In this document: positions 47,441 to 57,806 of the stretch, piece after piece
How positions within the stretch are numbered: the first letter of the stretch is position 1
How the letters are laid out: the number at the start of each line of letters is the position of its first letter
Origin: Panicum virgatum
Lineage: Eukaryota > Streptophyta > Magnoliopsida > Poales > Poaceae
DNA length: 64,000 bases
Reading direction: 5' to 3'
Assembly: GCF_016808335.1 (NCBI RefSeq)
Contig: NC_053153.1
Location: 18,921,033 to 18,985,032, forward strand
Notes under the pieces: generated by a model
Seen by the model: only the letters and a program-made list of their open reading frames with translations
Databases searched by the model: none
What the model was told of the DNA's origin: nothing
Translations under genes and position numbers: made by a program

Positions 47441-48317
47441 ACCCAAGATTTTCCACAGAAACTACACTCGTTTACAAGGACTGCACATATACAGACATAT
47501 AGAAAAGCCATGGCTGAACAGAGTGTGACACCGAAGATGGTGACCAGTTCACTGTTTTGCATGTTGACAACCAGATGAGGAGTGCTTGAGATTGAGAGAG
47601 GAATGTGCACTCAAGTGTGCATGATTGTGGTGGACAGAGGGGGTTTTTTTATGGGTGTTTTGGCTTCTTAGGAATTGGATTATTGTAGGGAACTTTTCTG
47701 TTTTGGTGCGTGAAAAGATCCCGGGTTTACTCATAAAGAGAAGGTAGGAGAGGGGAGGAGAGGATGGGGAAGAGAGTGAAAGGAGAGGGAGACAGGGCTT
47801 CTCCCCCCACCATTCTTGGAAAGATCCTCATCGCTGTTACGTTTTGCTTCCAAATAACATAATAAAGCTTCTTCTCCAAGTTACTAATTGTTTTTTTAAG
47901 TTCAAGTTACTAATTGTTGATCATGCAATGCATCTCAAGCATAGCTTGGGTTGTTTGTGGTGGAATCTGTATACTTGACTCGAATTTGATCAATTATCAT
48001 TTCAGTAATAGACAACGTGCCAATCCTACAGGAACTTCATCAATCTCAAAACTTGCCAACTCATTTATCAGGAGTTGGAACCTGTACACTTGTGAACATT
48101 TGTGATTGTACTGTGTTTCAGAAAATAAATATTAGGTATTCCCATTTCTTTGTGCAAATTGATTTTTTCAATTAATTTGATGTAGTTTTCATCACGTACA
48201 ATGATTTTGAGTTTGGAATAACATTTATAGAACTCTACACGTGATTTCAAAAGAAATCGCAACATTTTAATAGGTTAGCCCATACATGGACAGGGGCAAG
48301 CATGGCATTAGGTAGCA
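47441..48317 (+). other. 3' UTR and downstream flank of the galactosyltransferase gene
   Basis: Non-coding. An AATAAA at 47861-47866 is a candidate polyadenylation signal about 420 bp after the stop; others further up are less clear. Beyond it, AT-rich DNA runs to the Helitron at 48318. Confidence 0.4.
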
Positions 48318-49092
48318 CTAGCCTATCAATCCGTGCTCCCGCACGGGCTAATTAAAATTAATATAAGAATAAGGTCAATAATTATAATTACGTATCTCAC
48401 GTTCTTTTCATCAATTAAATATTCTAACACATACTCTAAAATATATATATATATATATCATTATTTAGTTACAATAGATTTCATTTTGCATTCCACCTCT
48501 ATATGCATTCGATATATATTTAGTTGAACTATTTATTTGTGAATGGGTAGTCTTATCTCTTCCATCAAACATAAATACATGGTGACACATCGTGAGTAGT
48601 ATTTTATATAAAAAATGATATTAGTAATGATAGAAATTGTAATTTAGATTTTTATATTGATACTTTAATATTTTATTATAATTATATAATTTAAATTCAG
48701 ATTTAGGAGTAATTTAACTTCTAATAATGATATAATTAGATAATTTATATGTAAATTTAGGGGGCTATTTGTATTATAATGGCATAGGTGGGTAATTTAC
48801 ACGAAGATTAGGGGGTTACTTTAGATTTTTTATAATGGCATAGGTGGGTAATTTAGATACATGTTTAGGGGGTTACTTTAATCTATTTTCATAATGGCAT
48901 AGATGGGTAATTTATAGGAAAGATAACAGATCCGATGGCTATTATAATTAGAGTTGTTAGATTGATGGCTAGATGTTTCTGATTTTTGTGAGAATTTATA
49001 GGATTTCTCTATTTTTTTTAGAGTGTCCACCTAGGATCCTAGGTGGCTTCGTGTGGAGACTTCAAAGGAACCTCCAATTAGTAATAGTAAGA
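48318..49092 (-). mobile_element. Non-autonomous Helitron, near full length
   Basis: On the minus strand it starts TCTTACTATTACTAATTGG after an A and ends CTAG before a T, the A^T insertion and TC...CTRR ends of Helitrons. A hairpin CCGTGC-GGGA-GCACGG lies 9 bp before the CTAG. 775 bp long, AT-rich, without RepHel coding sequence. Same family as 60733-61508. Confidence 0.88.
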
Positions 49093-49101
49093 TATTTGAT
49101 T

Positions 49102-49301
49102 TGTTGAAGTTGCAACTCTGGGTTTGCAGCAAAGACAAACCAAAGCCTTATGCATATTCCTTCCCATTTTACAATATGAGATGTTGTTTTGGGGAAATTT
49201 TTGGCTGGGTCATTTTTCTCCATAGCCTTTCTCTTCTCTTTATCTCCTTCACTTTACACAAAAGTCCTTATACATTTACTCATTATAATAATACACCAAC
49301 A
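49102..49301 (-). repeat. Putative short LTR of a Copia element
   Basis: On the minus strand it starts TGTTGGTGTA right after a purine tract (TTGAGGGGGAG) and could end TTCAACA at 49102, giving TG...CA ends over 200 bp. The partner LTR is missing because the element is truncated, so no duplication can be checked. Confidence 0.45.
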
Positions 49302-49308
49302 CTCCCCC

Positions 49309-50508
49309 TCAAGATGGGCTAAAAATATTCAACATGCCCATCTTGTTACATACCAACTCATTATTCTTAGGACCTAAACTTTTTTTGAGACAATCACCAA
49401 GTTGGTCACGAGACTTGACATATTCCAGCCTTAGAACACCACTGTCTATCTTATCCTTAATGAAGAACCTATCAATCTCCACATGTTTCATTCGGTCAAA
49501 CTGAACTGGATTATATGCTATATTGATTGCCGCTACATTATCACAATTAAGCAACATAGTCTCGTTCTTCAACACCCGAAGCTCCTTGAGAAGACTCTTC
49601 AACCACATCATCTCACACAAAGCCAAGGCCATCGCTCTATGTTCGGCCTCTGCAGTAGACCTTGACACCACAGCTTGCTTCTTGCTTCTTCATGAAACAA
49701 GATTACCACCTACAAACACACAATATCCGGATGTGGATCTCCGATCATCCCTACTGCTTGCCCAATCAGCATCACAATACCCTTCTAGATTCAAGTGACC
49801 GTTTGCTCTAAACTGCAACCCCTTACTAGGGGTTATTTGATAAACCACCTCCAGGTGCCCAGTTCTAGGATCATGCATATACCTGCTGACCACACTTACT
49901 GCATAAGCAATGTCAGGTCTAGTATGACAAAGATATATCAACCGACCAACTAGCCTCTGATATCTCTCCGAATCCACAGGGTCACCTGACCCAGCACAAG
50001 TTTGGTGATTCCTATCAATAGGTGATCCACATGAGCGACACCCATGCATCCTGTCTCCGCCAACATATCAAGGACATACTTCCTTTGGGAGAGAATAATT
50101 CTCTTTGATGACCTAGCTAGCAATCTCAATTCCAAGAAAATATCGAAGTGGTCCAAGATCCTTTACCTCAAAGGCTCTACCTAGCCTTTCCTTCAGTTTT
50201 TTGATCTCTTCTACATCATCCCCAATGATCACTATATCATCAACATAAACTGCTAGGATAGCAATATGAGAGCCCTGATGTCTGTAGAAGACCGTGTGAT
50301 CTCCATTGCATTGAGAGTACCCCACATCACACACTGCTCGCCTGAATCTGTCAAACCATGCACGTGGTGACTGCTTCAAGCCATAGAGTGACTTCTTAAG
50401 TTTGCACACCTTTCCAAGAGTCTGTTCATTTGAAAACTCAGGTGGAATTTCTATATATACCTCCTCTTGCAAATCACCATGAAGAAATCCTGAATTAATT
50501 AGGCTCAT
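49309..50508 (-). pseudogene. Copia pol fragment (reverse transcriptase to RNase H)
   Basis: Three consecutive frames carry the C-terminal half of a Copia polyprotein: GFLHGDLQEEVYIEIPP and KKSLYGLKQSPRAWFDR with YVDDIVIIGDD (50113-50508), YLCHTRPDIAYAVSVVSRYMHDP and DADWASSRDDRRSTSGY (49690-50049), and STAEAEHRAM with KHVEIDRFFIKDKI of RNase H (49309-49671). Stops or frameshifts separate them. The upstream gag, integrase and 5' LTR are absent; similarity stops at about 50510. It differs clearly from the two Sireviruses and belongs to another Copia lineage. Confidence 0.9.
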
Positions 50509-53114
50509 TATATTCGTCGTGCAAAATTGTATCTATCTGTGGAAAGGTTTTGCAAATAAACTTCGTTTAATTCTCCATGCATGCACGATTTCCTTCTAGC
50601 GCTAGGTGTGCTAGGGTGAACCAAACAAGACCATATCGTGCTGTGCCCACCGCTCCAGACAGGCGGCGTCCCCACTGCCGTGCTGCGCGACCCCTCGACC
50701 CGCTACCACCATTTGACTCCTTTTTAGGTCCAACGGTGTTTTTTTTTCGAGATTACACAGTACAACTCAGACACTCATAACATACGCATATTCACACTCC
50801 TATGGACACACGTGTGTAAACTCTACCCCTATAAGCATCTTCGAAGACTGAGTCGCCGAATCCTCGAGATTGAGAAGTCACCACATACTAGCGATGTTGG
50901 ATCCCAGCAGCCCTCCCCTCTAGAACTCCAGCGGGGCCAGCTTGATGTATAAAAACACAATAGCTACTAGCTAGGACCCACCTGGCAGTGGTAGCGAACA
51001 AGAACGCTCGCGCGCAATTGCGATTATTTCCGTATTTTAGCGGCATTGAGCTTTTGAATATGGATATGGTGTCGTGCCTCTGGATCGGTTAGGGGGTGGT
51101 AATGGATATGACTCTAATATTCTCTTCACAATCGTAGTTGGCCCTTAATTTCTTTAGCTCAAAATTGAATAAAATTAGAGTCCGATCTTTTTTAGAATCC
51201 GACCCTTAAATTATCTAGACAAGAAATCAAGACCCTTTCCCCTCGTCACCCGGCTGTGCCGTCGTGCCGACCAAGTCGGCAGAGATCGTTCAGGTCGCCG
51301 CCGTGACGGATCGGATCCGCTCGCCTGCAGCTAGCGCCGCTGTGTCCCAAGTCGTGTCTCGTGTGTACTCGTACGTCGACGTCGTCGGTAGTCGCTACGC
51401 ATCATGTTAAAGTAAGAGCCGGCGACACCGGCCACGTACGTACACCACATGGAAGTTATGACCGTGCGTGACATGCCGAGCTACGCGCAAGCAGCAGCCT
51501 GTGGTCGTCGAGCCGTACAAGCATATCGATCATCACCATCCCCTACGTGGTGTAATACTTGACTCTTTCAGTATATACAGTACTTGTCCACATTGTCGGA
51601 ATGCGTGCGTGATATGCATGTTGACTTGTACTATATCTGTGCAAAGTTTTATATTAGTGTGTACTATATATATATGACGGCGCATTTGCCGTGTGCATGT
51701 ATCCCCAGTCAGATCATCGACTTGTACGTGTACGTCGCGAGCCTGTTCAGATTTCTTCGGTTCCATTTATACATGCATGTATGGTGCCGTTTCAAGTTGG
51801 ATATGTGGACGGTTGCACATGTTTTTCGCTGCACTGACGCGGAAATGGGTGGTGATTTCCGCCGCCTTCACCTGTTTTTTTTTTAAAAAAAATACCTCGG
51901 CTGATCTGACACGGTCATCAAGTTGTTTAGTCAACTTGTGCCAGGGCATGCATTGCGGGACAAATAAGCTAACAACCTTAAAAGTAGATCGCTTTGATCA
52001 GAGACCTAGCTTTTTGGGACAATTTTTTTAAAAAAAAAATCAGACCAGCCAAGCGAGCTATCTCGCCTAGCTACTACGTACCTTGATGCATGCATGTTTG
52101 ACTTCATTTCTATGCAGCCCGCATGTGGCATGTCACGCTCCACCTTCTAATTAAGCTTCGGAGAGTTTGACTTCAAATCTAATTGGTTGAGCCGGATCCA
52201 TCCGTCCACATCCCGACGGTTTACTCTTCCTATAGCTAGCTCCCATTGCAGAAACCGCTTCATGCATTAATTTGACTTTAATTTGGCACTTCCCATGCCA
52301 TGTACTACACGCTTGCATGGATATCTTGACCTGTTTTTTTTTATTCACTGCTATGGTCTTATCTCACAATGATAGGATTATTATGCAGGCACAAGGAACA
52401 TAAACAATGAAAGCAAAATGTACACGCCTACAGCCTACATGTCGTTAGGGAACCTTTCGCTCCGGCGGTCGACGACATCCGGATTGATGTCATTGTAACC
52501 CCAAATCTGTATCTCGATTATTGATCCATGTCATTACGAAAAAAATAATCTAAAGTAATCTTCCAAGTTAATTTACCCCTCAATTTGCATCTAAATTATC
52601 TGTGCCCTGCATAAACTAAAAAAAAAGAGAGAGCGAAGATAAACAATTTTCATAGCTATTTCCCACAAATGTATCCAGAAGTTTAATTTCTAAAATTCTC
52701 TTTCCTAATATAAAATTTTTGTAGCCCCATGCAGTGCTAGAAAGAGTTGATGGACTAGTAAAATAAATGGATATGTCTGCGTTTTCCTGCTGCACGTAGT
52801 GGTTAGAACCAATATAGTAATATATATCAATATTCTTCATTGAAGTATGCAAGGCAAGTTACCTCCCCCTTGAAGGAACATGCATGTATATCCCACATCC
52901 ACATGGTATATGTATGACCAAACGATGGATGATGACATGATGTAACAACCTTTTAGAGTTTGAGCAAGCTGTCCCAAGTACTATTCAACTTTTCCTATGG
53001 AAGATATGAACAAAGGTCGCACACTCATGTGCACGGACAAGGACGTACATCCTTGTCATTTTGTCAAGCAATCACATCCGTACTGATCGTACTATAACAC
53101 TGCCTTATATCCCC
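50509..53114. other. Unassigned intergenic DNA
   Basis: No gene is recognised in 2.6 kb. Frames at 51584-52031 are short and span T and A runs. A GTTAAAGTAAGAGCCGGCGA block at about 51407 is partly repeated near 55280. Confidence 0.45.
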
Positions 53115-53117
53115 TAA

Positions 53118-53326
53118 GAGCAGGTATAATGGTTGGCAGGGAGTTGGCTGCGAGCTGACGTGGGTGAGGAGAGAGAGTCGCGCGGGCTGCTAGCGAGATG
53201 CCGACTGAGGCCGGTGGAGACGCGCTGGATGTCTTCCCATTGGCTGAGCAATGAGACAGCAGCGGGGTCCACCTCCATCCCACGCGCGTCCCAGCCAGTG
53301 ATCTGCTAAATCTATTAAACTTGCTC
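53118..53326. mobile_element. Tourist-like MITE (PIF/Harbinger)
   Basis: Ends GAGCAGGTATAATGG and, reversed, GAGCAAGTTTAATAG (3 mismatches in 15). The 3-bp duplication TAA flanks it at 53115-53117 and 53327-53329. 209 bp, non-coding. Confidence 0.78.
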
Positions 53327-53635
53327 TAAGAACTGGTTGTTGATCACACACGTCCAAGTGCAACGTATGTAGGCAAGGGTAACAATATTTATAATCTAGA
53401 GCTGTTGTCGTCTTTGTATTGTCGCTGCATGCATGATGAACTCTTATTGCCGAGATCTATGACTTTGTTCTCCTCCAGGGTGTGGCTCAGTAGCGTATCG
53501 TCATGCATGCATGTGACAATAGATTTGATCGGCAGCTAATTTTTTTTCCTGGGAGCAGGTAACAATCTCTGGTTTCGGAATCATATTTGCGAGCCAAAAA
53601 CTGGGAAATCACCTTTTCAACCTTTAGACCTGATT

Positions 53636-53636
<1 letters not shown>

Positions 53637-53669
<33 letters not shown>

Positions 53670-53725
53670 GGGGCTCCCTTGTGCCAGAGGCGGTCGTGGG
53701 GTGGTTGGGGGGGGGGGGGGGGGGG
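53637..53725. repeat. Poly-G tracts, G32 and G19
   Basis: Runs of 32 G (53637-53668) and 19 G (53707-53725), with a G-rich spacer. Gly- or Pro-only frames here are artefacts. Runs of this length can form G-quadruplexes and are difficult to sequence and assemble. Confidence 0.95.
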
Positions 53726-53964
53726 CGGGGGTCCTCGAGCCCCCATGTCCCCACACTGGATCCGCTCCTGGCGACACCTCATGATATGGCTTATCTAGAC
53801 TGGAAAGTGCTTGCATGCATCATGTCAAAGGTTGAGGAACCGTGCGTACTTGAACCCAACGTCTTCCAAATTGTTGGCGTAGTGTTGAATTGATTATTAG
53901 TTGACAATCGTCCCTTTAATTTTGATAGATGCTTACAGGACGACGACCGTACTGTGTTGAGATT

Positions 53965-54235
53965 GTCAACTAATTTTGCTGTCTTGTTGGATGATGATTA
54001 TTCTCACTACTAGAAAAGAGGCTTTAGGCACCGGCCGATTGAAGTCAACTAATTTTGCTATCTTGTTGGATGATGGTTATTCTCACTTCTAGAAAAGAGG
54101 CTAGCACCGTCCGGTTGAAGTCAACTAATTTTGCTGTCTTGTTGGATGATGGTTATTCTCACTACTAGAAAAGAGGCTGGCACCGGCCGGTTGAAGTCAA
54201 CTAATTTTGCTGCCTTGTTGGATGATGGTTATTCT
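53965..54235. repeat. Tandem copies of CACTA left end plus host flank
   Basis: Three units of 79, 76 and 76 bp precede the intact element. Each holds about 40 bp of host flank (GTCAACTAATTTTGCTGTCT...), the TCT target triplet, and the first 35-40 bp of the element (CACTACTAGAAAAGAGGCT..., CACTTCTAGAAAA in the second). CACTA starts fall at 54005, 54084, 54160 and 54236. Confidence 0.93.
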
Positions 54236-54714
54236 CACTACTAGAAAAGAGGCTGGCACCGGCCGGTTCAAAAGGGTTTTTCCAACCGGTATTTGGCACC
54301 AGCCTGGTACTCGGAAACTGGTACCAATGGCTATGGTCATCAGCACCGGGTAAAAGAACCGGTGCCTAAGGCTCTCTTAGAAAGGTTGGACGGGATTCGA
54401 ACTCAAGATCTCTTACTTCACATGCACCTTTCTTACCATCTCACCTACACATCACTTCTGATGGAAAGAGAGATATTTTCTTTTTAAAGTAACTCATGGA
54501 TGAGCCTAAGGTTACCAACCGGTACCTAAAGCTCCTAATGTACCGATTGGTGTACCAACCGGTACCTAATGCTCATCCATAGGCACCAGGTAGTGGCACC
54601 CGGTGCCACCAACCGGTACCTAAGGCTCGTCCATAGGTTCCATCTAGCATAGGTACCGGTTTATCTTCATACCGGTACTTTTGGGGTGGACTTTTGGCGT
54701 GTTTTCTAGTAGTG
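54236..54714. mobile_element. Non-autonomous CACTA element
   Basis: Begins CACTACTAGAAAA and ends TTTTCTAGTAGTG, a perfect 13-bp inverted repeat. TCT precedes every left-end copy and follows the right end (54715-54717), matching the expected 3-bp duplication. Subterminal ACCGGTACC / GGTACCGG units fill both ends. 479 bp, no transposase frame. Confidence 0.9.
54385..54455 (-). other. tRNA-like segment inside the CACTA element
   Basis: On the minus strand TAGGTGAGATGG resembles a Pol III A box, and GAGTTCGAATCCCG about 35 bp on matches a B box. The flanks do not form a convincing acceptor stem, so this is a tRNA-derived relic and not a working tRNA gene. Confidence 0.4.
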
Positions 54715-54717
54715 TCT

Positions 54718-56469
54718 TTTTCATGCATGCATGAGAAGTACACACACGTGGGTTGCGCATTGTAGCGTCTAATAATCAGTGGAATTGAAAGAAGTAGTGC
54801 CTTGTTCGTGGTCAAAAGCCTGCTTGTATGTTGAAGCAGATGCGCAAAGTCTTACACATCACATACGACATTGTGTGTTGCCTTATTGCACACAGTGTAT
54901 GATGCAACGCCGTGCATGCGTAGCAGATACTAACTGCTGGATGACGCCTAGTGTTGGGGGTGAAGGTGGACTTTCCGCGAAACCCTGCAATCCTAATGTT
55001 AGAAGAAGACTAGATGTATACACTTATATTATTTCGGCTTTTAGCTTATTTTGTCTTGCTTCAATCTATTCTCTCACATAATAGTATTGAATTACCCGAA
55101 ATCAACCCGTATTTTTTTTTCAGCCGAACATATTGATAGTGAAATGCATGCATGCATGCATGCATGCTGAACTCAAGCTGGTTTAATTTTCTCGATCGTT
55201 CATCGATGTCGCTGTACGTACGTGTAAGCAGAGACTTATGCGTGATGAATCGGAGCTGATCATCGAACGGTCAAAATATGTTAAAGTAAGAGCCAGCACG
55301 CGCCACACCGATCACCAAAGTCGCGCGTGACGTGTCGTGGCCATCGGCCCAGATGTGTGCAAGCCGCCGCCGGCCGGCTGACCGTATCTTTACCTATTTG
55401 TAATTAAAGAGCGGACTGTTTCTGCGGTAGTTTGACTTTTGATACGTCATAATTCGATGACAAGTGGGTCTTTTGCTCTGGGCATGGCCCACGCAGTCCG
55501 TACCACACACGAAGGTGATTAATCCGCACCCGACTGCGTCTTGGTCTATCGCTCAGAGTTCGAAGGCCAGCAGGACACCGACTCCTGTCCCGAAGGGCGA
55601 CTGGGCTTGCTCTTTTCGACGTGAGTACGCCACATGCGATGCGACGAGAGGGCTGCTGGCCGGCGGCCGCACTGCAACTACCGCAGCCCGCAGGCGGAGG
55701 ACGGGAGGACGAGCTGCTGATATGTTCGCAGCGTTCAGCCAGCGTTCGCGTACTCTGGCGACTCCGTGCTCGAGCATCGATGATTGGCAGGACCGTGACT
55801 TAATTTGGAGGGCACGGCTACAAACTACAAGCAAAGCAATTAGCCAATCTTCCAATCACATCCGCAGACCGCAGGCTACAGGGAGACACGGGCTAAAGAT
55901 ACTTTAATATACTTCCAGACTTTTCACTACGAATTTCAGCAGTTAGGTGTATGTATGCTTTTTGAATCTTTGATAATTTAGTTTGAATTTTTTTTCTTCA
56001 AGAAGATTGATTATAAGTCTATTATTGGAGATTTCATTTCAAGGGAGTAATACTACAAGAATAAAGATGTTCAAGTAAATATTGCGCAACCAAGATTAAA
56101 TAGGTATAATTTTTTATATATTATGTTGTTATGTAATAATATCTTGTATGACATACCATTAGTTTGATGTTCTGTTTCGTTACGTAGCTGGTCCCACTTT
56201 AGAGTTTCGTACAAAATCCAGTTTATGAATGGAGTGCAATATAATGTTGTTCGCTTCTTTGTTTCATTTCATATATAGTTAATCCATGCAAAAAAAAATC
56301 ATATTTTTGAGTCTATCATGAGTCAAACTATCCTAAATTACAAACTTGTACCATTAAATATACTATAAAATATATTTTTGTAGTTTATTGCATCTTTGGT
56401 GACTAATTTTGCATGAATCATGATCGTATGGCATATATAGTTCTTTATGAATTTCAATACTCACCTATG
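54718..56469. other. Unassigned intergenic DNA
   Basis: No gene is recognised. A (GCAT)n-like run lies at about 55144-55169. The frames at 55464-55907 overlap on both strands. Confidence 0.4.
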
Positions 56470-56503
56470 CTTTTTCCGTTGCAACGCACAGGCATATTGC
56501 TAG
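56470..56503 (+). mobile_element. Helitron 3' terminus
   Basis: CCGTTGCAACGCACAGGC forms a short hairpin-capable segment, followed by ATATTGCTAG and a T, the form of a Helitron 3' end. A start could not be found upstream. A similar end in reverse lies at 63029-63060. Confidence 0.42.
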
Positions 56504-56693
56504 TACATGTGTAAATTTCATCCCTTGTAATATTATCCGACCCTAGTGTGTCCACATTAATTCTCATCATGTGCAATATGAACCTTGATTTCTTCTTGAT
56601 GCAAACTATTGGCAGTGGTGTGTATACTGGAGATTCCGGTCGAGACAGGATACGCCATAGCTGGTCCAAGATAACAACTTCAAAATTTCGCTA

Positions 56694-56745
56694 TCTTACT
56701 ATTACTAATTGGAAGCTCATGGAGCCACCTAGAATCTTTGGTGGA
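56694..56745 (+). mobile_element. Helitron 5' end fragment
   Basis: Begins TCTTACTATTACTAATTGG after an A, as in the copies at 40195, 48318 and 60733, and keeps the GAGCCACCTAGAATC block, but similarity ends within about 50 bp. Confidence 0.55.
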
Positions 56746-57529
56746 TAACCAACGCCCAGGATTGTGGGATACGCATCTTGATTCAGTGTTGGAAGATTAA
56801 TATTATTGTTGTAGGAAAATAGTGCTTACCTGGTACCATTATGCATGTCATTAATTTGACGGACAAGGTTATTAGAAATTAATTATGGCACCCTTCCAGC
56901 AATTATCACCTAAGCAGAGAAAAAACTTACAAATGCTTTGCCTATTATGATTGAAATTAAAATTAAACCGATCAATAAGAGATATTGTTTTTGCAGTTGA
57001 ATAATCAAGGCCAAACTAGCTAGCTAGCTACCTTTTGTATATAGTTTCATGGTTTGACTCCATTTCTATGCTCACATCATGTGAATTATTATGCTAGATT
57101 TCCATTTTGACACATGCATTTTATTGAAGCCAAGAAGATGGGTCGTTCTTATCTCTTTTTTTTTGTCTATTAGGGGAATCAGCGCAATGGATTTGTATCA
57201 TATCACCTATTTCAACATTTCGAATGAATATAATAAGAATCAGACGGTATATTATGAAACGTGATCTGATCTATATGCTCAGAACGAACAGCATATGGGC
57301 AATCACTGATTCGATTCTTGGTTACATGTGCACCCCACGTATTTCCAAATCTCTTCACATCAAGTGGTTTACATACTAATATCCGTATTTCTCGTCACAT
57401 CTCTATGCTCAGAACTTTTTTTGTGTGGATATGTTAGAACTCATACCCGTGAATCTACCATTCAAGTTTCGTTCGAATCCATGAAGTTTGAGCAAGTAAT
57501 CTGCGTTTGAAATCTCAATCTCGGTTATT
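56746..57529. other. Unassigned intergenic DNA
   Basis: AT-rich, no gene or named repeat seen. Confidence 0.4.
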
Positions 57530-57546
57530 GCTTTCCTTTTGTTCTT

Positions 57547-57790
57547 AAAAAAACGCGGCCGGAGGGTGAACGGACCCCACTGTTTTTCATTAAGAGGAAG
57601 CAACACGGCTTCTCCTGGCCGCGGAAAAATCCCTGAACCCTGGCCCATGCCCGTGAGGGCCAAGCCTTACGACGAGCATAGCGAGATGATTTTTTTACCC
57701 ACGGGCAAAAATTCGTCCCAACTAGGATTCGAACTCGCGAACTCGTGGGGACACCATATCTCGGCTCCTCTAAACAACTAGACTAGAGGA
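57547..57790 (-). mobile_element. tRNA-derived SINE with poly-T tail
   Basis: On the minus strand the head TAGTCTAGTTGTTTAGAGG reads as a tRNA D-arm/A box, and GAGTTCGAATCC about 35 bp on is a B box. The body runs 244 bp and ends in TTTTTTT. The flanking duplication is GCTTTCCTTTTGTTCTT (57530-57546) versus GCTTTCTTTTGTTCTT (57791-57806), one indel apart. A poly-T tail rather than poly-A is known for plant SINEs such as p-SINE1 and Au. Confidence 0.85.
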
Positions 57791-57806
57791 GCTTTCTTTT
57801 GTTCTT

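Noticed and set aside
53487..53816. Pro-rich or Gly-rich frames
   Set aside because: Produced by the poly-G runs.
54005..54235. CRISPR-like array of 76-79 bp units
   Set aside because: The units are whole-copy duplications of a transposon end plus flank, without variable spacers, in a plant genome.
57721..57789. Possible tRNA gene on the minus strand
   Set aside because: A and B boxes are present, but the body, tail and duplication show it is the head of a SINE.
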